This document shows, piece after piece, positions 8,404 to 21,250 of a stretch of DNA of 64,000 bases (the stretch's first letter is position 1; the number at the start of each line of letters is the position of its first letter). Below the pieces are notes generated by a model. The model was not told the origin of the DNA, did no database searches, and saw only the letters and a list, made by a program, of their open reading frames with translations. The stretch comes from Acorus gramineus (taxonomy: Eukaryota; Streptophyta; Magnoliopsida; Acorales; Acoraceae): contig JAUJYN010000020.1 of NCBI GenBank assembly GCA_030737835.1, forward strand, positions 1,860,001 through 1,924,000, given 5' to 3'. The translations under genes and the position numbers were made by a program.

Positions 8404-11381
8404 ACCAACAACAATACACAAGGCGGCAAAGCAAGATAATGATAACTGACTGAAAAGCGAAAGCATAATATGTAACAATGTCTATAAATCAAAAATATTA
8501 TTACAGACCCGAATACACAATCAATGTCCTGTGGAAGCCAAGTCTAGACCAAAGAAAATACAACCTGTGCCACATGCACGATTTACAAAGCATAAAATGA
8601 CTCTAGGAATGCTGACAGCCTCACACTCGCCACCCGCCGGCAGAACGCTCCACGCCCATAAGACCACGCCACAGGAAAGCTCCAGCTCCACGCCCAACAC
8701 TGCCCCTGAAAAGAAACAGTATGCGAGGGGTGAGCTACAAGCTCAGTGAGTGGCTGGAAACCAATCACCATTCTACAGTTCAATACACAATCAATTTCCT
8801 TTCATGGAAAACATGGGTAGAAACCCAATGGATAACAGGGTCACGCGGCAGCGCGACCAACCTCACTCCCACCCTCACTCCCGGAGAGAATCTTTAGGGA
8901 CTTATGGGGAGAGACCATACCGTCGGTCGAAGAGACCCGAATTTACTGGTCTAGAGACCATGCTGTTGGTCGAAGAGACCCGGATTTACTGGTCTACTCA
9001 ACACTACTGGATCATCTACATCTAGATAATCGCCCAACGATGTCCTTCAACATCGATCACGAGACCGGACCCAACAACTATGGGAACGGTCGAACAACGA
9101 ATGGGTCACGAGACGACGCGTCTTCGCCTCATCCACACCCTCACTCCTGAAAGGAGACATCTTGGGACTTTGGGAGAGACTTAGACTGCTCTACACCCCT
9201 GGTCCACCGACAGCCTCTCCCCGCTCCGTAGCTTACCTGGTATACTCCCACGATCAGCACTGTCCGAACACATCGGAGGTACCTACAGATGGGAGCCCTC
9301 TGTCAGGACAGCCTGTCTAACGCCGGGGATGTCACTACACGGATCCAACGAAGGGGAGAACGATTCCACGCTCACGACATCATTCATTAACCCTCTCCCG
9401 GGTAGTATCTACAACCCGATCTCCTCAACTCACCGCTCTACACCCTTGGTCCACCGGTAGCCTCTCCCACCCTCGTAGCCTCCACCTGGTCCAATGACAG
9501 GTATAGCCAATGCCAGGGAGTTCCTACATCGGATCCAACGAAGGGGAGAACGATCCCATGTTCGCAAAGCGAAACCCAATGGAAAACAACCACTCTCGAT
9601 ACTCGCTCATCGAGATATCACACACATGCATAACAACAACCAACACACTCATATTAACCTCAAAGTAGTCATAGTCCCTAAACGGGAGTAACTACACAAG
9701 CCAGTGGGTCGTTACATCGCCAACCCACCACACCCTCACCCTCACCCTCAAAGGGGTGACATGGTCTTTTGGGATTGACTAGGCCGTTAATCACCCTTGG
9801 TCCACCGATAGCCTCTCCTCCACTCTGTAGCTTGCCTGGTATACTCCCACGATCAGCACAGTCCAACGTATCGGAGGTACCTACAGATGGGAGCCCTCTG
9901 TCAGGATAGCCTGTCTAACGCCGGGGAGTCCCTACACGGATCCAACGAAGGGAAGAGAACAGCCTACCCACACGCATGCGATCCTCTTGGATCCGTCGAC
10001 AACGCTTCCTAACATTTCTAATGTCATGAATTCTCAAGAATTCCTCCAGGGCGCATAACTAAGATGCGGGGAAACCTATATTATAACCACAAGGTTACAA
10101 TATTCTCTAAGGCATTCTCTCAACAGTATAATCACAAAATCCCATCATGATTTAAATAAATTAAACTAAATGGGAACATGCATAGGTCGAGGCTTTCCTA
10201 GCATGAAACATGGTGTCAGGATGCATTTCCCTAGCATACAAGATCTAAGGTGGCATGGATATATCATATTAATCATGCATAGATCAAGGCTTTTAAGTAC
10301 AGGACATGGTGTCCAGGCATGTACGGGCCTCTATACACAATACATGGTGTCCAGCACCCGTGCGCACCCGCTCACCCGCGCGCACCCGCGCACCCGCGCG
10401 CACGCCCCCGCGCGCGTCTGCGCGCCCGACTGCGCCTACCAGCGTCGCCTACGCGTGGACGCGCGCAGACTGCGCCCAGCGCGTCCTAACCTCATTTTAA
10501 CCCTCCCCAACCCCTCACACACACCCTAACCCATCTACCTAGCATGCATGATTTCCCACAACCCCTTAAGCAATAAAAACCAAGAAAAGAAGGGGAGGAG
10601 CTCACCTTAGAGGGGGCCCTCGACGCACCCGCGACCACCTCAACCGCCACCACCTCCTCGGCCTCCTCAGCCCTCTATGGTTGCAATCAGTGGGGGGGGG
10701 GGAAAGATCATGCAAGGGAGCTTGAGAGAGAGAGGAACAAACTACAACAACAACACATGGACAAAGACTCACTTGCACTAGCACCTCCACCCTCTCTTCT
10801 CATTGGGGATTTTAACCAAACACATGGGGGGTGTGTTTGCAAGAGAGACAAGAAGCTAGTCGACGAGTGGATTTGGGAGGGGAGAGAGAGAAAGAGATAT
10901 TTATCACAAATATCTTAAGGAGAAATGACCTAGTCGCCCTTTGACTAGAAATTCTGCACAAGCTTCACTGGAACAGCCATAACTTCCTCGATACAGCTCC
11001 GAATTGCTCAATTCCAAGTCCGATGGAAAGCTAAGAAGATTATCTACAACTTTCATGTTCATGCCAAGATCAAATAATTCCTCTAGCAATCCGAAATTAG
11101 AGCTAAACATAGAGCAGGGCTGCTGCCAGAATTTTCATTCCCGGGGTATACTTTGAAAAATACCCATAACTTTTACTACAAGAATCCAGTTGATCTAATT
11201 CCACTTCTGTACGAAAGCTAACTCAAAACTGGACATCTCATAATAAAATCATATTTAAACCTCTTCATCTTGGATTTTAACAAAATCAAATCCAATTACC
11301 ACATTGGAAATACATAACTTAGGGAAAAAATTATGTACCCAAATTTTCAAACAGAGCGCTCCAAATGACACAGGCACAACA
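8404..11381 (-). mobile_element. Group B LTR, lacking its last 90 bases and part of the middle
   Basis: On the minus strand it begins TGTTGTGCCTGTGTCATTTG at 11381. The tail is missing because of the join at about 8400. Compared with 53290-56910 a block of several hundred bases is missing near 10345, where ACATGGTGTCCAG runs straight into the CpG-rich block. It serves as 5' LTR to the leader at 7904-8403. Confidence 0.85.
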
Positions 11382-14228
11382 AAGGAGGCTGAGGAGGCTG
11401 AAGAGGTGGTGGTGGCGGTGGTGGTGGTTGAGGTGGCCGTGGGCGCGTCGAGAGCCCCGCATCTCCCCCTTTTCGTTTCCCTCTTTTGGTAAGTCCTCTT
11501 CCCCTTCTTTTTGATTTTTAGGGCTGTTGGGATGGTTGGGGAGGTCATGCATGCTAGGTAGATGAGTTAGAGTGTGTGTGAGGGGCTGGGGAGGGTTCAA
11601 AAGGGGTGAAGGTTGGCTGGGCGCGAGTTGGGGGTTGTCTGCGCGGGCGCGCGCGTAGGCGCGCGCGCAGGAGGGCGCTGGCAGGCGCAGGGCGCGCGGG
11701 GCGCTGGCGCGAGCGGGGGTGCGCGCGAGTGCGCGCGAGCGTGCACGCGGGCGGGGCAGTGCTCCTGGGCATGCGTCTGGGCGCGGGGCTGGGGGCCAGT
11801 GCGCGCGCGCGCGTGCGTGCGCGTGCGTGCGCGTGCTGGGGCATGCGTGGGGCTGCCCAGGGGCTCGGGTAGGTGCTGGGGCACCCGGGCATGCGTGCGT
11901 ACGCGCGTGCTCGCATGCGTGCGAGCCCGTATGCGTGCATGTCTAAGTCTTTGGTATTTCTAATGATTTCTAAGTGTTAAATTGTGATGTTACTCACCAA
12001 ATTTGATGCCCCTACCTTGCAGATCTCATCGGATGGGATGCGCGAGGTCCCGGGTTGTATGGTGAGTGGTTCGATCCAATCCCCCCCCTCTCGGGATGCG
12101 CTCGACGCGCGTAGACGCGCGTCGCGCATCGATGGGGCCCCTTAAGCTATAATATGTAGATATCTTGCATGCTAGGCTTATATACATGTATTGTATTCAT
12201 GTATGAATGATTGTGTTGCATGAGCCCCTCTAGTATGGGCATGTATGTTGTAAATGTGTATGGATGTATAGAATATGACATGTCTTAGGTAGTATTGTAA
12301 TACTACTCCCACCATATTAATGGGAATATACAGTATGATTAAGTCTGGGTTAATAACGGGTACCTGCCTGATATTCCCTTGCGATAAGACTCGAGGGCGT
12401 GGTGTAGCTGTTGCGCCCATGCTAATGGGGCAAAGCTATGACCAGCTGCATGAGATGATGATCTCTCTCACCCTCTCCCTCTGAACGAACTGAGTAAGTA
12501 GATGCGATTTCCTACTCGACTCAGGTTCGTTTGGAATATTGGCATGCACCTGTTAGTGCGCGAGATCGCGCTTGACCCTTTCTTTTAAGTTGGCGATATC
12601 CAACGGATGTTAGGGCATATTTTGTATGCTTATGTGATTAATGACCATGTATGCATGTTGTATGAATTATTATGATGTAGTCCATGTTAGGGAGTGTCCC
12701 TATAATTTTTAGATGATTGTGCATATGGTTCATCAACACAACTAAGATTAATTTCTCCTCTAAAATATATGCGTATGTTAAAACTAATTAGGCCTATCTG
12801 TAATAGGCGTGGGTATGACCCGCTGTCGGGTTGCACCTTATTAGTTAGTGCGCTAGCGATGCAATCGCCCCGTGCATCCGAGCGATGCACTCATTTGGAA
12901 TTCAGGAGGATTCATTAGCTTATGGGATTATTTCTATGTGAGAGCAGAGACAACCCCTTTGTGTCTGAGCGACGCAACGGTGTGGGAGTACAAGAGCATT
13001 GGCTATCTCGATAAGTGATTATCGAGAGTAGTTGTTTTCCATTGGGTTCGCTTTGCGAACATGGAATGTTTACTCCCAATGTTGTCCGTGTTGAGGGGGC
13101 CCGGGTGTAGCTGTCCTGACAGAGGGCTCCCATCCGTAGGTACCACCGATGCATTCGGGAGCATACTGATCGTGGGAGTATACCAGGTAGAGGCTACCCA
13201 GGAGAGGGTTAACGAATGATGTTGCGAGCCTGGGATCGTTCTCCCCTTCGTTGGATCCGATGTGGGGACTCTACGAGATTAAAGCTGTCGTGACAGAGGG
13301 CTCCCATCCGTAGGTACCACCAATGCATTCGGAAGCGTAGTGATCGTGGGAGTATATCAGGTAGAGGCTACGGGGGGAAAGGGCTACCGGTGGACCAAGG
13401 GTGTAGAGCAGTCTAAGTCTCTTCCAAAAGTCCTATGTCACCTCTAAGGGGGTGAGGGTGAGGATGAGGTGAAGACACATCGCTGCGTGACCCATTCGTT
13501 GTTCGTCCGTTCCCATAGTTGTTGGGTCCGGTTGTGTATCGATGTTGAAAGACATCGTTGGGCGGTTAACTCGATGTAGATGATCCAGTAGTGTTGTGTA
13601 GACCAGTAATCCCGGGTCTCCTCGACCAACGGTATGGTCTCTCCCCAAAAGTCCCAAGAGTCTCCCTCCGGGAGTGAGGGTGAGGGTGAGGTTGGTCGCG
13701 CTGCCGCGTGACCCTGTTATCCATGGGTTTCCACCCATGTTTTCCTTGAAAGGAAAGTGCTTATGTGTTGAACTGTTGTATGGTGATTGGTTTCCAGCCA
13801 CTCACTGAGCTTGTAGCTCACCCCTCGCATACTGTTTCTTTTCAGGGGCAGTGTTGGGCGTGGAGTTGGAGTTTCCCTATGGTGTGGTCTTATGGGCGTG
13901 GAGCGTTCTTCCGGTGGATGGCGAGTGCGAGGCTGTCAGCAGTCCTAGAGTCATTGTATGTATTGTAAATCATGCATGTGGCACAGGTTGTATTTTCTTT
14001 GGTCTAGACTTGGCTCTCACAGGACATTGATTTCGTATTCGAGTCTGTAATAATGTTTTTGATTTACAGACATTGTTTATATATTATGCTTCTGCTTTTC
14101 AGTTAGTTATCATTATCCTTGCTTTGCCACCTTGTGTGTTGTTGTTGGAGTCTTTATTGACCTTAGGTATTGATAGCTGATATTTCATTATTGCCACGTC
14201 TCGAGGAAGGCCGCCCTGGGGCGTGACA
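11382..14228 (+). mobile_element. Group B LTR, truncated at its start, inverted against 8404-11381
   Basis: It starts abruptly in the GGAGGCTGAAGAGGTGG region and ends GGGGCGTGACA at 14228. TTATG follows, and then LTR sequence resumes (TGCCTTGGGATTATTTCTGCG), so it was inserted into that LTR; the left TTATG copy is lost. Splice-like sites: donor GTAAGT at 11489, mini-exon 12023-12061 (39 nt), acceptor ending 13845. A tandem pair of about 190-bp units (GTCCTGACAGAGGGCTCCC...) lies at about 13110-13380. Confidence 0.85.
12023..12061 (+). other. 39-nt exon-like segment in group B LTR
   Basis: CTACCTTGCAG precedes it and GTGAGTGG follows. The upstream donor is a perfect GTAAGT at 11489, and the downstream acceptor GTTTCTTTTCAG ends at 13845. 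The minus-strand counterpart is 55384-55422, also 39 nt. Confidence 0.55.
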
Positions 14229-15080
14229 TTATGTGCCTTGGGATTATTTCTGCGTGAGAGCAGAGGCAACCCCGCCCCCTTATGTCCGAGCGACGCAACC
14301 GTGTGGGAGTGCAATAGTATTCGATATCATCGATATGTGATTATCAAGGGTAGTTGTTTTTCCATTGGGTTTGCTTTGCGAACATGGAGTGTTTCCTCCC
14401 AATGTCGTCTGTGTTGAAGCGGCCCGGGTTGTAGCTGTCCTGACAGAGGGCTCCCATCCGTAAGTACCACCGATGCGTTCGGAAGCGTACTGATCGTGGG
14501 AGTATACCAGGTAGAGGCTACCCGGGAGAGGGCTAACGAATGATATAGCGAGCGTGAAATCGTTCTCCCCTTCGTTGGATCCGATGTAGGAACTCCCCGG
14601 TGTTGGAAAAGCTGTCCTGACAGAGGGCTCCCATCCATAGGTACAACCTATGCGTTCGGAAGCGTACTGATTGTGGGAGTATACCAGGTAGAGGCTACGT
14701 GGGGAAAGGGCTACCGGTGGACCAAGGGTGTAGAGCAGTCTAAGTCTCTTCCAAAAGTCCTATGTCACCTCTAAAGGGTGAGGGTGAGGATGAGGTGAAG
14801 ACACGTCGCCGCGTGACCCATTCGTTGTTCGTCCGTTCCCATAGTTGTTGGGTCCGGTTGCGTATCGATGTTCAAAGACATCGTTGGGCAGTTATCCCGA
14901 TGTAGATGATCCAGTAGCGTTGTGTAGACCAGTAATTCTAGATCTCTTCGACCAACGGTATGGTCTCTCCCCAAGAGACCCAAGAGTCTCCCTCCGGGAG
15001 TGAGGGTGAGGGTGAGATTAGTGATTCAGTAGTGTTGTGTGGACTAGTAATTCCGCGTCTCTTCGACCAACGGTATGGTC
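14229..15080 (+). mobile_element. Partial LTR fused to pol
   Basis: Middle part of a B/C LTR, including TSD copy TTATG (14229-14233). It runs to CGGTATGGTC at 15071-15080 and then becomes integrase coding sequence. A shared TATGGYC at the join suggests a microhomology deletion that removed the LTR tail, gag and most of pol. Confidence 0.8.
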
Positions 15081-15655
15081 GCAGCTGCAGGTCCTCCTTG
15101 TGTTGGGACGAGGTCGGAGAGCGCCAGTTGGAGGGACCAGAGATCATCCACCAGACCTCAGAGATGGTCAAGACGATTCGCGAGCGTATCCGAGTCGCTC
15201 AGAGCCATCAGAAGAGCTACGCCGATCGTCGTCGCCGTGAGCTCGTCTTCGAGGTTGGTGACCATGTCTTCCTGAAGGTGTCCCCGATGAAGGGCATCTT
15301 CCGTTTCGGTGTGCGGAGTAAGCTGAGTCCGCGTTTCATTGGGCCTTTCCTCATCCTCGAGCGAGTTGGAGAGGTGGCCTACCGCATAGCTCTGCCCCCA
15401 CAGTTGGCTCAGGCCCATGACGTCTTCCATGTCTCGCAGCTGAGGCGTTACGTCCACGATCCTGCTCACGTCATCTCGTTCGAGCCGCTCGTCTTCGAGC
15501 CGGACTTGTCATTCGTGGAGCAGCCGATTGAGATCCTGGACCGCCGCGAGAAGGGGCTCCACACCAAGACCGTCCAGTTGGTCAAGGTGCGATGGCAGCA
15601 CCGTTCCGGTGCCGATGCCACTTGGGAGATCGAGGACGCCATGCGTGACGCATAG
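14960..15655 (+). CDS. pol: LTR-integrase fusion frame with intact integrase C-terminus and chromodomain-like end
   Basis: The last 191 codons (15081-15655) read without interruption: [70 protein letters not shown], then EQPIEILDRREK and VRWQHRSGADATWEIEDAMRDA. This is the integrase C-terminal (GPF/Y-type) domain and the chromodomain-like tail of group A. The frame opens upstream in LTR sequence at an ATG (14960), so about 40 residues are of LTR origin and not Pol. A TAG replaces the tyrosine codon of the usual YPHLF end, trimming the last few residues. The catalytic core is missing. It is followed by a polypurine tract and 3' LTR. It may be a remnant only; that it is translated is unproven. 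Confidence 0.8.
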   Translation: MVSPQETQESPSGSEGEGEISDSVVLCGLVIPRLFDQRYGRSCRSSLCWDEVGERQLEGPEIIHQTSEMVKTIRERIRVAQSHQKSYADRRRRELVFEVGDHVFLKVSPMKGIFRFGVRSKLSPRFIGPFLILERVGEVAYRIALPPQLAQAHDVFHVSQLRRYVHDPAHVISFEPLVFEPDLSFVEQPIEILDRREKGLHTKTVQLVKVRWQHRSGADATWEIEDAMRDA

Positions 15656-15710
15656 CTGCATCTTTTCCCTTCCTAGATGTTTTTTTATTTATTTTGTGGA
15701 CAAAATTTTC

Positions 15711-15725
15711 CAAGGGGGGGAAGAA
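15711..15725 (+). promoter_or_regulatory. Polypurine tract
   Basis: AAGGGGGGGAAGAA directly precedes the LTR start TGTTATATATG at 15726. Confidence 0.9.
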
Positions 15726-18379
15726 TGTTATATATGTGTCACTTTTAGCCTTCTGGTCACCATTGGAGCATTCTGGCAGTTTTTCAACTTTTTCTTTTTT
15801 CGATCGGAACCGCTAAAATTTCAGACTTTTAGCCATCATCATGAGTTTGAGAACTCCGATTGAAAATCTAACTGCACATTATGTGTCCTGGTGCCATTTC
15901 AAGCCACTCATGAAAATTTCATCGAATTCCGGTAACGTTCAGAATTTTGCAGTTCCGAATCGTATCCGGGTTTTGACCAAGCGAGAAGTCATTGGGAGAC
16001 TTGACCAAGTCAAAGAGGACTTTGACCAAGTCAAGTTTGACCCTTGACTTGGTCAATTGGTTTTGTTTGTTTGTGTGGATGGGTTGACTAAGGTCAAAGT
16101 TCACTTAACCTAATTTTTTTCTAAGTGTAAGTGAGTGTGTGTGTGTGAGGTGTGTGTGTGGCCCTTTAAGTGGGCGCCCCCCTATAGTGTCCCCTCCCTA
16201 TTCATCTTCTTCTCTCTCTCAAGCTCTCACATTCCCTCTCTTTAAACCCCCATTTGATCTAGTTAGAGTGGAAGAAAAGAAAAGCCATTGAAGGAGAAAA
16301 GGAAGGTGAGGACCCGATCTATCTTCCTATGGTCTCGGTTTTGATTTCCCCTTTGTGTGACCTCCTCTCTTAGCTCCCTTTCTCCTCTGTTTTCAGCCAT
16401 TCTTGGGCTGAGAAGAGGTCTTGGTAGTGGTGGTCTTGGTGGTGGCGTTTTGGTGCGCGAAGGGCACCCGAGTTCCTCCCCTTCCCTTCCTCTCTTTGGG
16501 TAAGCTTTCCTCCTCCCTTTTCCTTGTTTAGATGCATGTTAGGGTGTGCATATGGTGTATGCATGGTATGCATGTGTGTGGGGGTGTGGGAGGGCTGAGG
16601 AAGGGTGTGGGTTTGGCTCGGGCGCGCGTGCAGGGTCATCTGCACGCGTGGCCCGAGTATGCGCGCGCAGGCAGAGCAGGCGCGCACAGGCAGAGCAGGC
16701 ACTCGCAGTCAGGGGCGCTGGGGGAGTGCGCGCGTACGCGCGGGCGCGCGGGCGTGCCCGCGGAGTGCTGCGCGGGGATGCAGTGCGCAGGGTCCACGAG
16801 GGGGTGCTACGCAGGGGTGTAGTACGTGCGGATAGGCTCAGGGCTGGGGCGCGGCAGCGTGTCTGGGCGCTCGGGCAGGGGTGCAGCAGCGCGTCTGGGT
16901 GCGCGGGCTGGGGTGTGGCAGTGCGCCCGGGGCATGGGCGTGCGTGCGTGCATGCGCACCCATGCGTACGCGTGTGGGTGGCCGTGCGCATGGCTACCGT
17001 GGGTGCGGGAGTGTGTCAGGGCACTCGGGCTCGCGTGCGTGCGGGCCGTATGCATGCTTGTCTGAGTGTAGGGTATTTTTAGCGTATCTCTTATGTATTT
17101 GTGTAGATTACTCACCATTTTGATTACCATGTCTTGCAGATCTTGACGGGCGGTCACGCGATGACCCGGGTATTGGTGAGTGGGACAATCCAACCCAGTA
17201 GGGAGGCGTTCGATGCACGTAGGCGTGCATTGCCCTCCCCTGGGGCACCATAGTTGCGTATTAGTTAGTATTGAATGTGAACTATGTCTTGCATGATTAA
17301 TATGATGTAACCATGCCACCTTAGATTTGTATGCTAGGGATATGCACTTTTACATCATATTAGAGGCCTATGCATGCCTAGACACCTTTCCCCGACCTGT
17401 GCATGTTCCCACCTAGTTTAATTTAGTTAAATCAAATGTGAGCATGCCTTAGTGAATATTATAACTTGTCGTTATAATATGTGTCTCCCCGCATCTTAGT
17501 TATGCGCCCTGAAGGAATTCATGTGAATTCATGACATTATTTAGCGTTACCATCGGTGTCGACGGATCCATGAGGATCGTATCCGTGTGAGTAGACTGTC
17601 TTCTCCTTATTGGTTGGATCCGATGTAGGTACTCCCCGGCGATGGCTGACCTAACAGAGGGCTTCCGTCTGGCCTCCGATGTGTTCGGACAATGCTGGTA
17701 GTTGGAGTGGACTAGGTCAAGGCTACGAGGGTGGGAAAGGGCTACCGGATGGACCAGGGGTGGGAAAGCGGTCTAGTATGCCCCAAGAGGCCTATGTCAC
17801 CCCTCGGAGGGGGTGAGGGTGAGGGGAGGGAAAGTGGGTTGGCGATGGGATGACCCACTAGATTGTGTAGTTACTGCCACTTAGGGGCTATAAATTATTT
17901 GAGGTTAATATGAATTGTGATGCATGGGTTGTGCTATTCACTGAGCGTGTGGCTCACCCCTCGCATATATTTTTCTCCAGTTATATCTGAGTCGGATCTG
18001 AAGGAGGAGCTCCCCGAGGCACATCAGCAGTAGCGGAGCAGCATCACGTTCTGCGTGTGAGAGGCCATCAGCATCCCCCCTTTTGATTGTATGTATTGTA
18101 TTCCGTGCTTAGGCACACGTTTGTATTACATTTGGATGTCGTTGTATATATTGGCTCTCACAGGACAGTTGATTATGTATCGGGTCTGTAATATGTCTTT
18201 TGAATTACAGACTCAGTCTTTTAGCTTCCGCTATTTGTGTATATATTATGTCAGCCTCATTGTTGTCTGTGTTGTCATTGTTGATGTTGTTTAGAGTATA
18301 TTATTGACCTCCTATTTAGACTGCTGATATCATATATACCATTGCCGCGTCTCAGGGACGGCCGCCATGGGGCATGACA
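15726..18379 (+). mobile_element. Group A 3' LTR (2,654 bp)
   Basis: Starts TGTTATATATGTGTCAC after a polypurine tract and ends GGGGCATGACA. AAGAG follows, then group B LTR sequence on the other strand, so the element inserted into that LTR; the 5' copy of AAGAG is not in the window. Splice-like sites: GTGAGG at 16306 with acceptor ending 16396 (91-nt interval), donor GTAAGC at 16500, mini-exon 17140-17175, acceptor ending 17980. Confidence 0.92.
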
Positions 18380-18935
18380 AAGAGAGAGCCCAAGAAAAAT
18401 GGGCGTGGAAGTGAGAGGGAGAGGGAGAGAGAGAGAGAGAAGATATTTTGCACACAAATATCTTAAGGGGGAATGAAAAGACCTAGTCGCCCTTTGACTA
18501 GAAATTCTGCGCATGCTTCACTAGAACAGCCATAACTTCCTCAATATAGCTCCGAAGTATACAATTCTAAGTCCGTTGGAAAGCCAAGAAGATTATCTAC
18601 AACTTTCATGTTTATGCCAAGATAAAATAATCCCTCTAGCTAATCCACAATTAGAGATAAACATAGAACTGGGTTGTTGCCAGAATTTCCCTCCCCGGGG
18701 TATACTTGGAAAAATACCCATAACTTTTACTACAAGAATCCAGTTGATCTATTTCCACTTCTGTACGAAAGCTAACTCAAAACTGGACATCTCATAATAA
18801 AATCATATTTAAACCTCTTCATCTTGGATTTTAACAAAATCAAATCCAAATACCAAATTGGAAATACATAACTTAGAAAAAAATTATGTAGCCCAAATTT
18901 TAAATCAGAGCGCTCCAAATGACACAGGCACAACA
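18380..18935 (-). mobile_element. 5' end of a group B LTR
   Basis: On the minus strand it starts TGTTGTGCCTGTGTCATTTG at 18935. It is interrupted at 18379 by the group A element. ATACA (18936-18940) to its right fits the target sequence in intact relatives (CAACATACATACAAGG near 45690), so a 5-bp TSD is likely though the other copy is missing. Confidence 0.8.
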
Positions 18936-20532
18936 ATACATACAAGGCATGGCCCAGCTACACATGCATATGAGGCACATTAATCATATAAGCACACAAG
19001 ATATAACTTAAGCATGCGTTGTGTCACACCCTAGGGTGGCCGTCCCCGAGATGCGGCAATATATAGTAGTATCAGCTATCAATACCTGAGGTCAACAAAG
19101 ACTCCAACAACAACAGACAAGGTGGCAAGGCAAAGATAAATGATAACTGACTGGAAAGCGAAAGCATAAGATATCAACAATGTCTGTAAATCAAAAACAT
19201 TATTATAGACTCGAATACACAATCACTGTCCTGTGAGAGCCAAGTCTAGTCCAAATAAAATACAACCTGTGCCACATGCATGATTTACAATACATAAAAT
19301 GACTCTAGGACTGCTGATAGCCTCGCACTTGCCGCTCGCCAGACAGAACGTTCAACGCACATAAGACCATGCCACAAGGAAGCTCCACCTCCACGCCCAA
19401 CACTGCCCCTGAAAAGAAATAGTATGCGAGGGGTGAGCTACAAGCTCAGTGAGTGACTGGAAACCAATCACCATTACGACAGTTCAATGTTAAGGCAATT
19501 TCCTTTCAAGGAAAACATGGGTGGAAACCCAATGGATAACAAGGTCACGCGGCGGCGCAACCAACCTCACCCTCACCCTCAATCCCGGAGGAAGACTCTT
19601 GGGACTTTTGGGGAGAGACCATACCGTTGGTCGAAGAGACGCGGAATTGCTGATCTACACATCACTACTAGATCACCAACCTCACCCTCACTCCCGGAGG
19701 GAGACTCTTGGGACTTTTGGGAAGAGACCATCCCATTGATCGAAGAGACGCGGAATTACTGGTTTACACAACACTACTGGATCATCTACATCGAGATAAC
19801 TTCCCAACGATGTTTTTGAACATCGATACACAACCGGACCCAACAACTATGGGAACGGACGAACAACGAATGGGTCACGCAGGGATGTGTCTTCACCTCA
19901 TCCTCACCCTCACCCTTTAGAGGTGACATAGGACTTTTGGAAGATATTAGACTGCTCTACACCCTTGGTCCACCGGTAGCCCTTTCTCCGGGTAGCCTCT
20001 ACCTGGTATACTCCCACGATCAGTACGCCTTGGAACGCATCGGTGGTACCTACGGATGGGTGCCCTCTGTCAAGACAGCTTTTTCAACACCTGGGAGTTC
20101 TTACACGGATCCAACGAAGGGGAGAACGATTTCACGCTTGCAATATCATTCGTTAGCCCTCTCCCAGGTAGCCTCTACCTGGTACCCATGATCAGTACAT
20201 CTTGCTGCACGCATCGATAGTACCTACAGGTGGGGACCCTCTGTCGGGACAGCTACAACCCGAGCCGTTTCAACACATACGACATTGGGAGGAAACACTC
20301 CATGTTCGCAAAGCGAACCCAATGGAAAAACAACTACTCTCGATAATCGCCTAACTTAATGCCAAAGCTACCGGTTTAACAAAACCGATACAACAAATGA
20401 ATTCTCCTGAATTCCATTCAAGTGCATCACACGGATGCAGGGGCGATTACATCGCTCGCACACTAACTAATGAGGTACATCCCAACGGCGGGTCGTACCC
20501 ACGCCTATTTCAGATAGGCCTAATTAGTTTTA

Positions 20533-20575
20533 GGGATTTTTAGTTTTAAGTCCCCATAAACTATATGATTTAGTG
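20533..20575 (+). repeat. Left terminal inverted repeat of the Mutator-like element
   Basis: Begins GGGATTTTTAGTTTTAAGTC and ends GATTTAGTG. It is preceded by TSD TTAGTTTTA. Confidence 0.88.
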
Positions 20576-21223
20576 ATCAATCCCTCACTTCTTCATATTT
20601 CGATTTAAGTCCCCAGATTTAAAGGGTATGTTCCTTTTTAATCCCTCCAAGGCATAACTTAAGCATGCGTTGGATATCACCAACTTAAAAAGGAAGGGTC
20701 AAGCGCGATCTCGCGAACTAACTGTTATGCCTGTGTCATTTAGAGCGCTCTGATTAAAAATTTGACTACATAATTTTCTCCGAGAAGTTATGTATTTCCG
20801 ATTTGGTATTTGGATTTAATTTTGTTAAAATCCAAGATGAAGAGGTTTAAATATGATTTTATTATGAGATGCTCAGTTTTGAGTTAGCTTTCATACAAAA
20901 GTGGAATTAGATCAACTGGATTCATGTAGTAAAAGTTATGGGTATTTTTCCAAGTATACCCCGGGGATGAAAAATTCTGGCAGCAGCCCTGTTCAATGTT
21001 TATCTCTAATTTCGGAATAGCTGAAGGGATTATTTGATCTTGGCATAAACATGAAATTTGTATATAATCTTCTTGGATTTCCAAAAGACTTTGAATTGTG
21101 CAATTCGGAGCTATATTGAGGAAGTTATGGCTGTTCTAGTGAAGCATGTACAGAATTTCTAGTCAAGGATGAATTGGTCATTTCTATCCCTCTTTTAGAT
21201 ATTTATGTGCCCAAAGAAATATC

Positions 21224-21250
21224 TCTCTCTCTCTCTCTCTCTCTCTCTTC
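21224..21250. repeat. (CT)n microsatellite
   Basis: An uninterrupted TC dinucleotide run of about 27 bases inside the group B/C LTR. The matching GA run on the other strand is at 18418-18442. Confidence 0.85.

Noticed and set aside
11255-11600. Overlapping minus-strand frames with Thr- and His-rich runs
   Set aside because: They cross the join of two inverted LTRs and come from a GGTGGTGGT-type repeat.
13060-13380. Regularly spaced repeats resembling a CRISPR array (GACAGAGGGCTCCC, GGATCCAACGAAGG)
   Set aside because: Units are about 190 bp, diverged, and occur in all LTR copies; this is a plant genome and no cas gene is present.
13765-13968. Recurrent 60-70-codon frame (GQCWAWSWSFP...) in group B LTRs
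   Set aside because: It recurs because the LTR recurs. The copy near 53640 is out of frame and substitutions look mixed, so I do not call it a gene.
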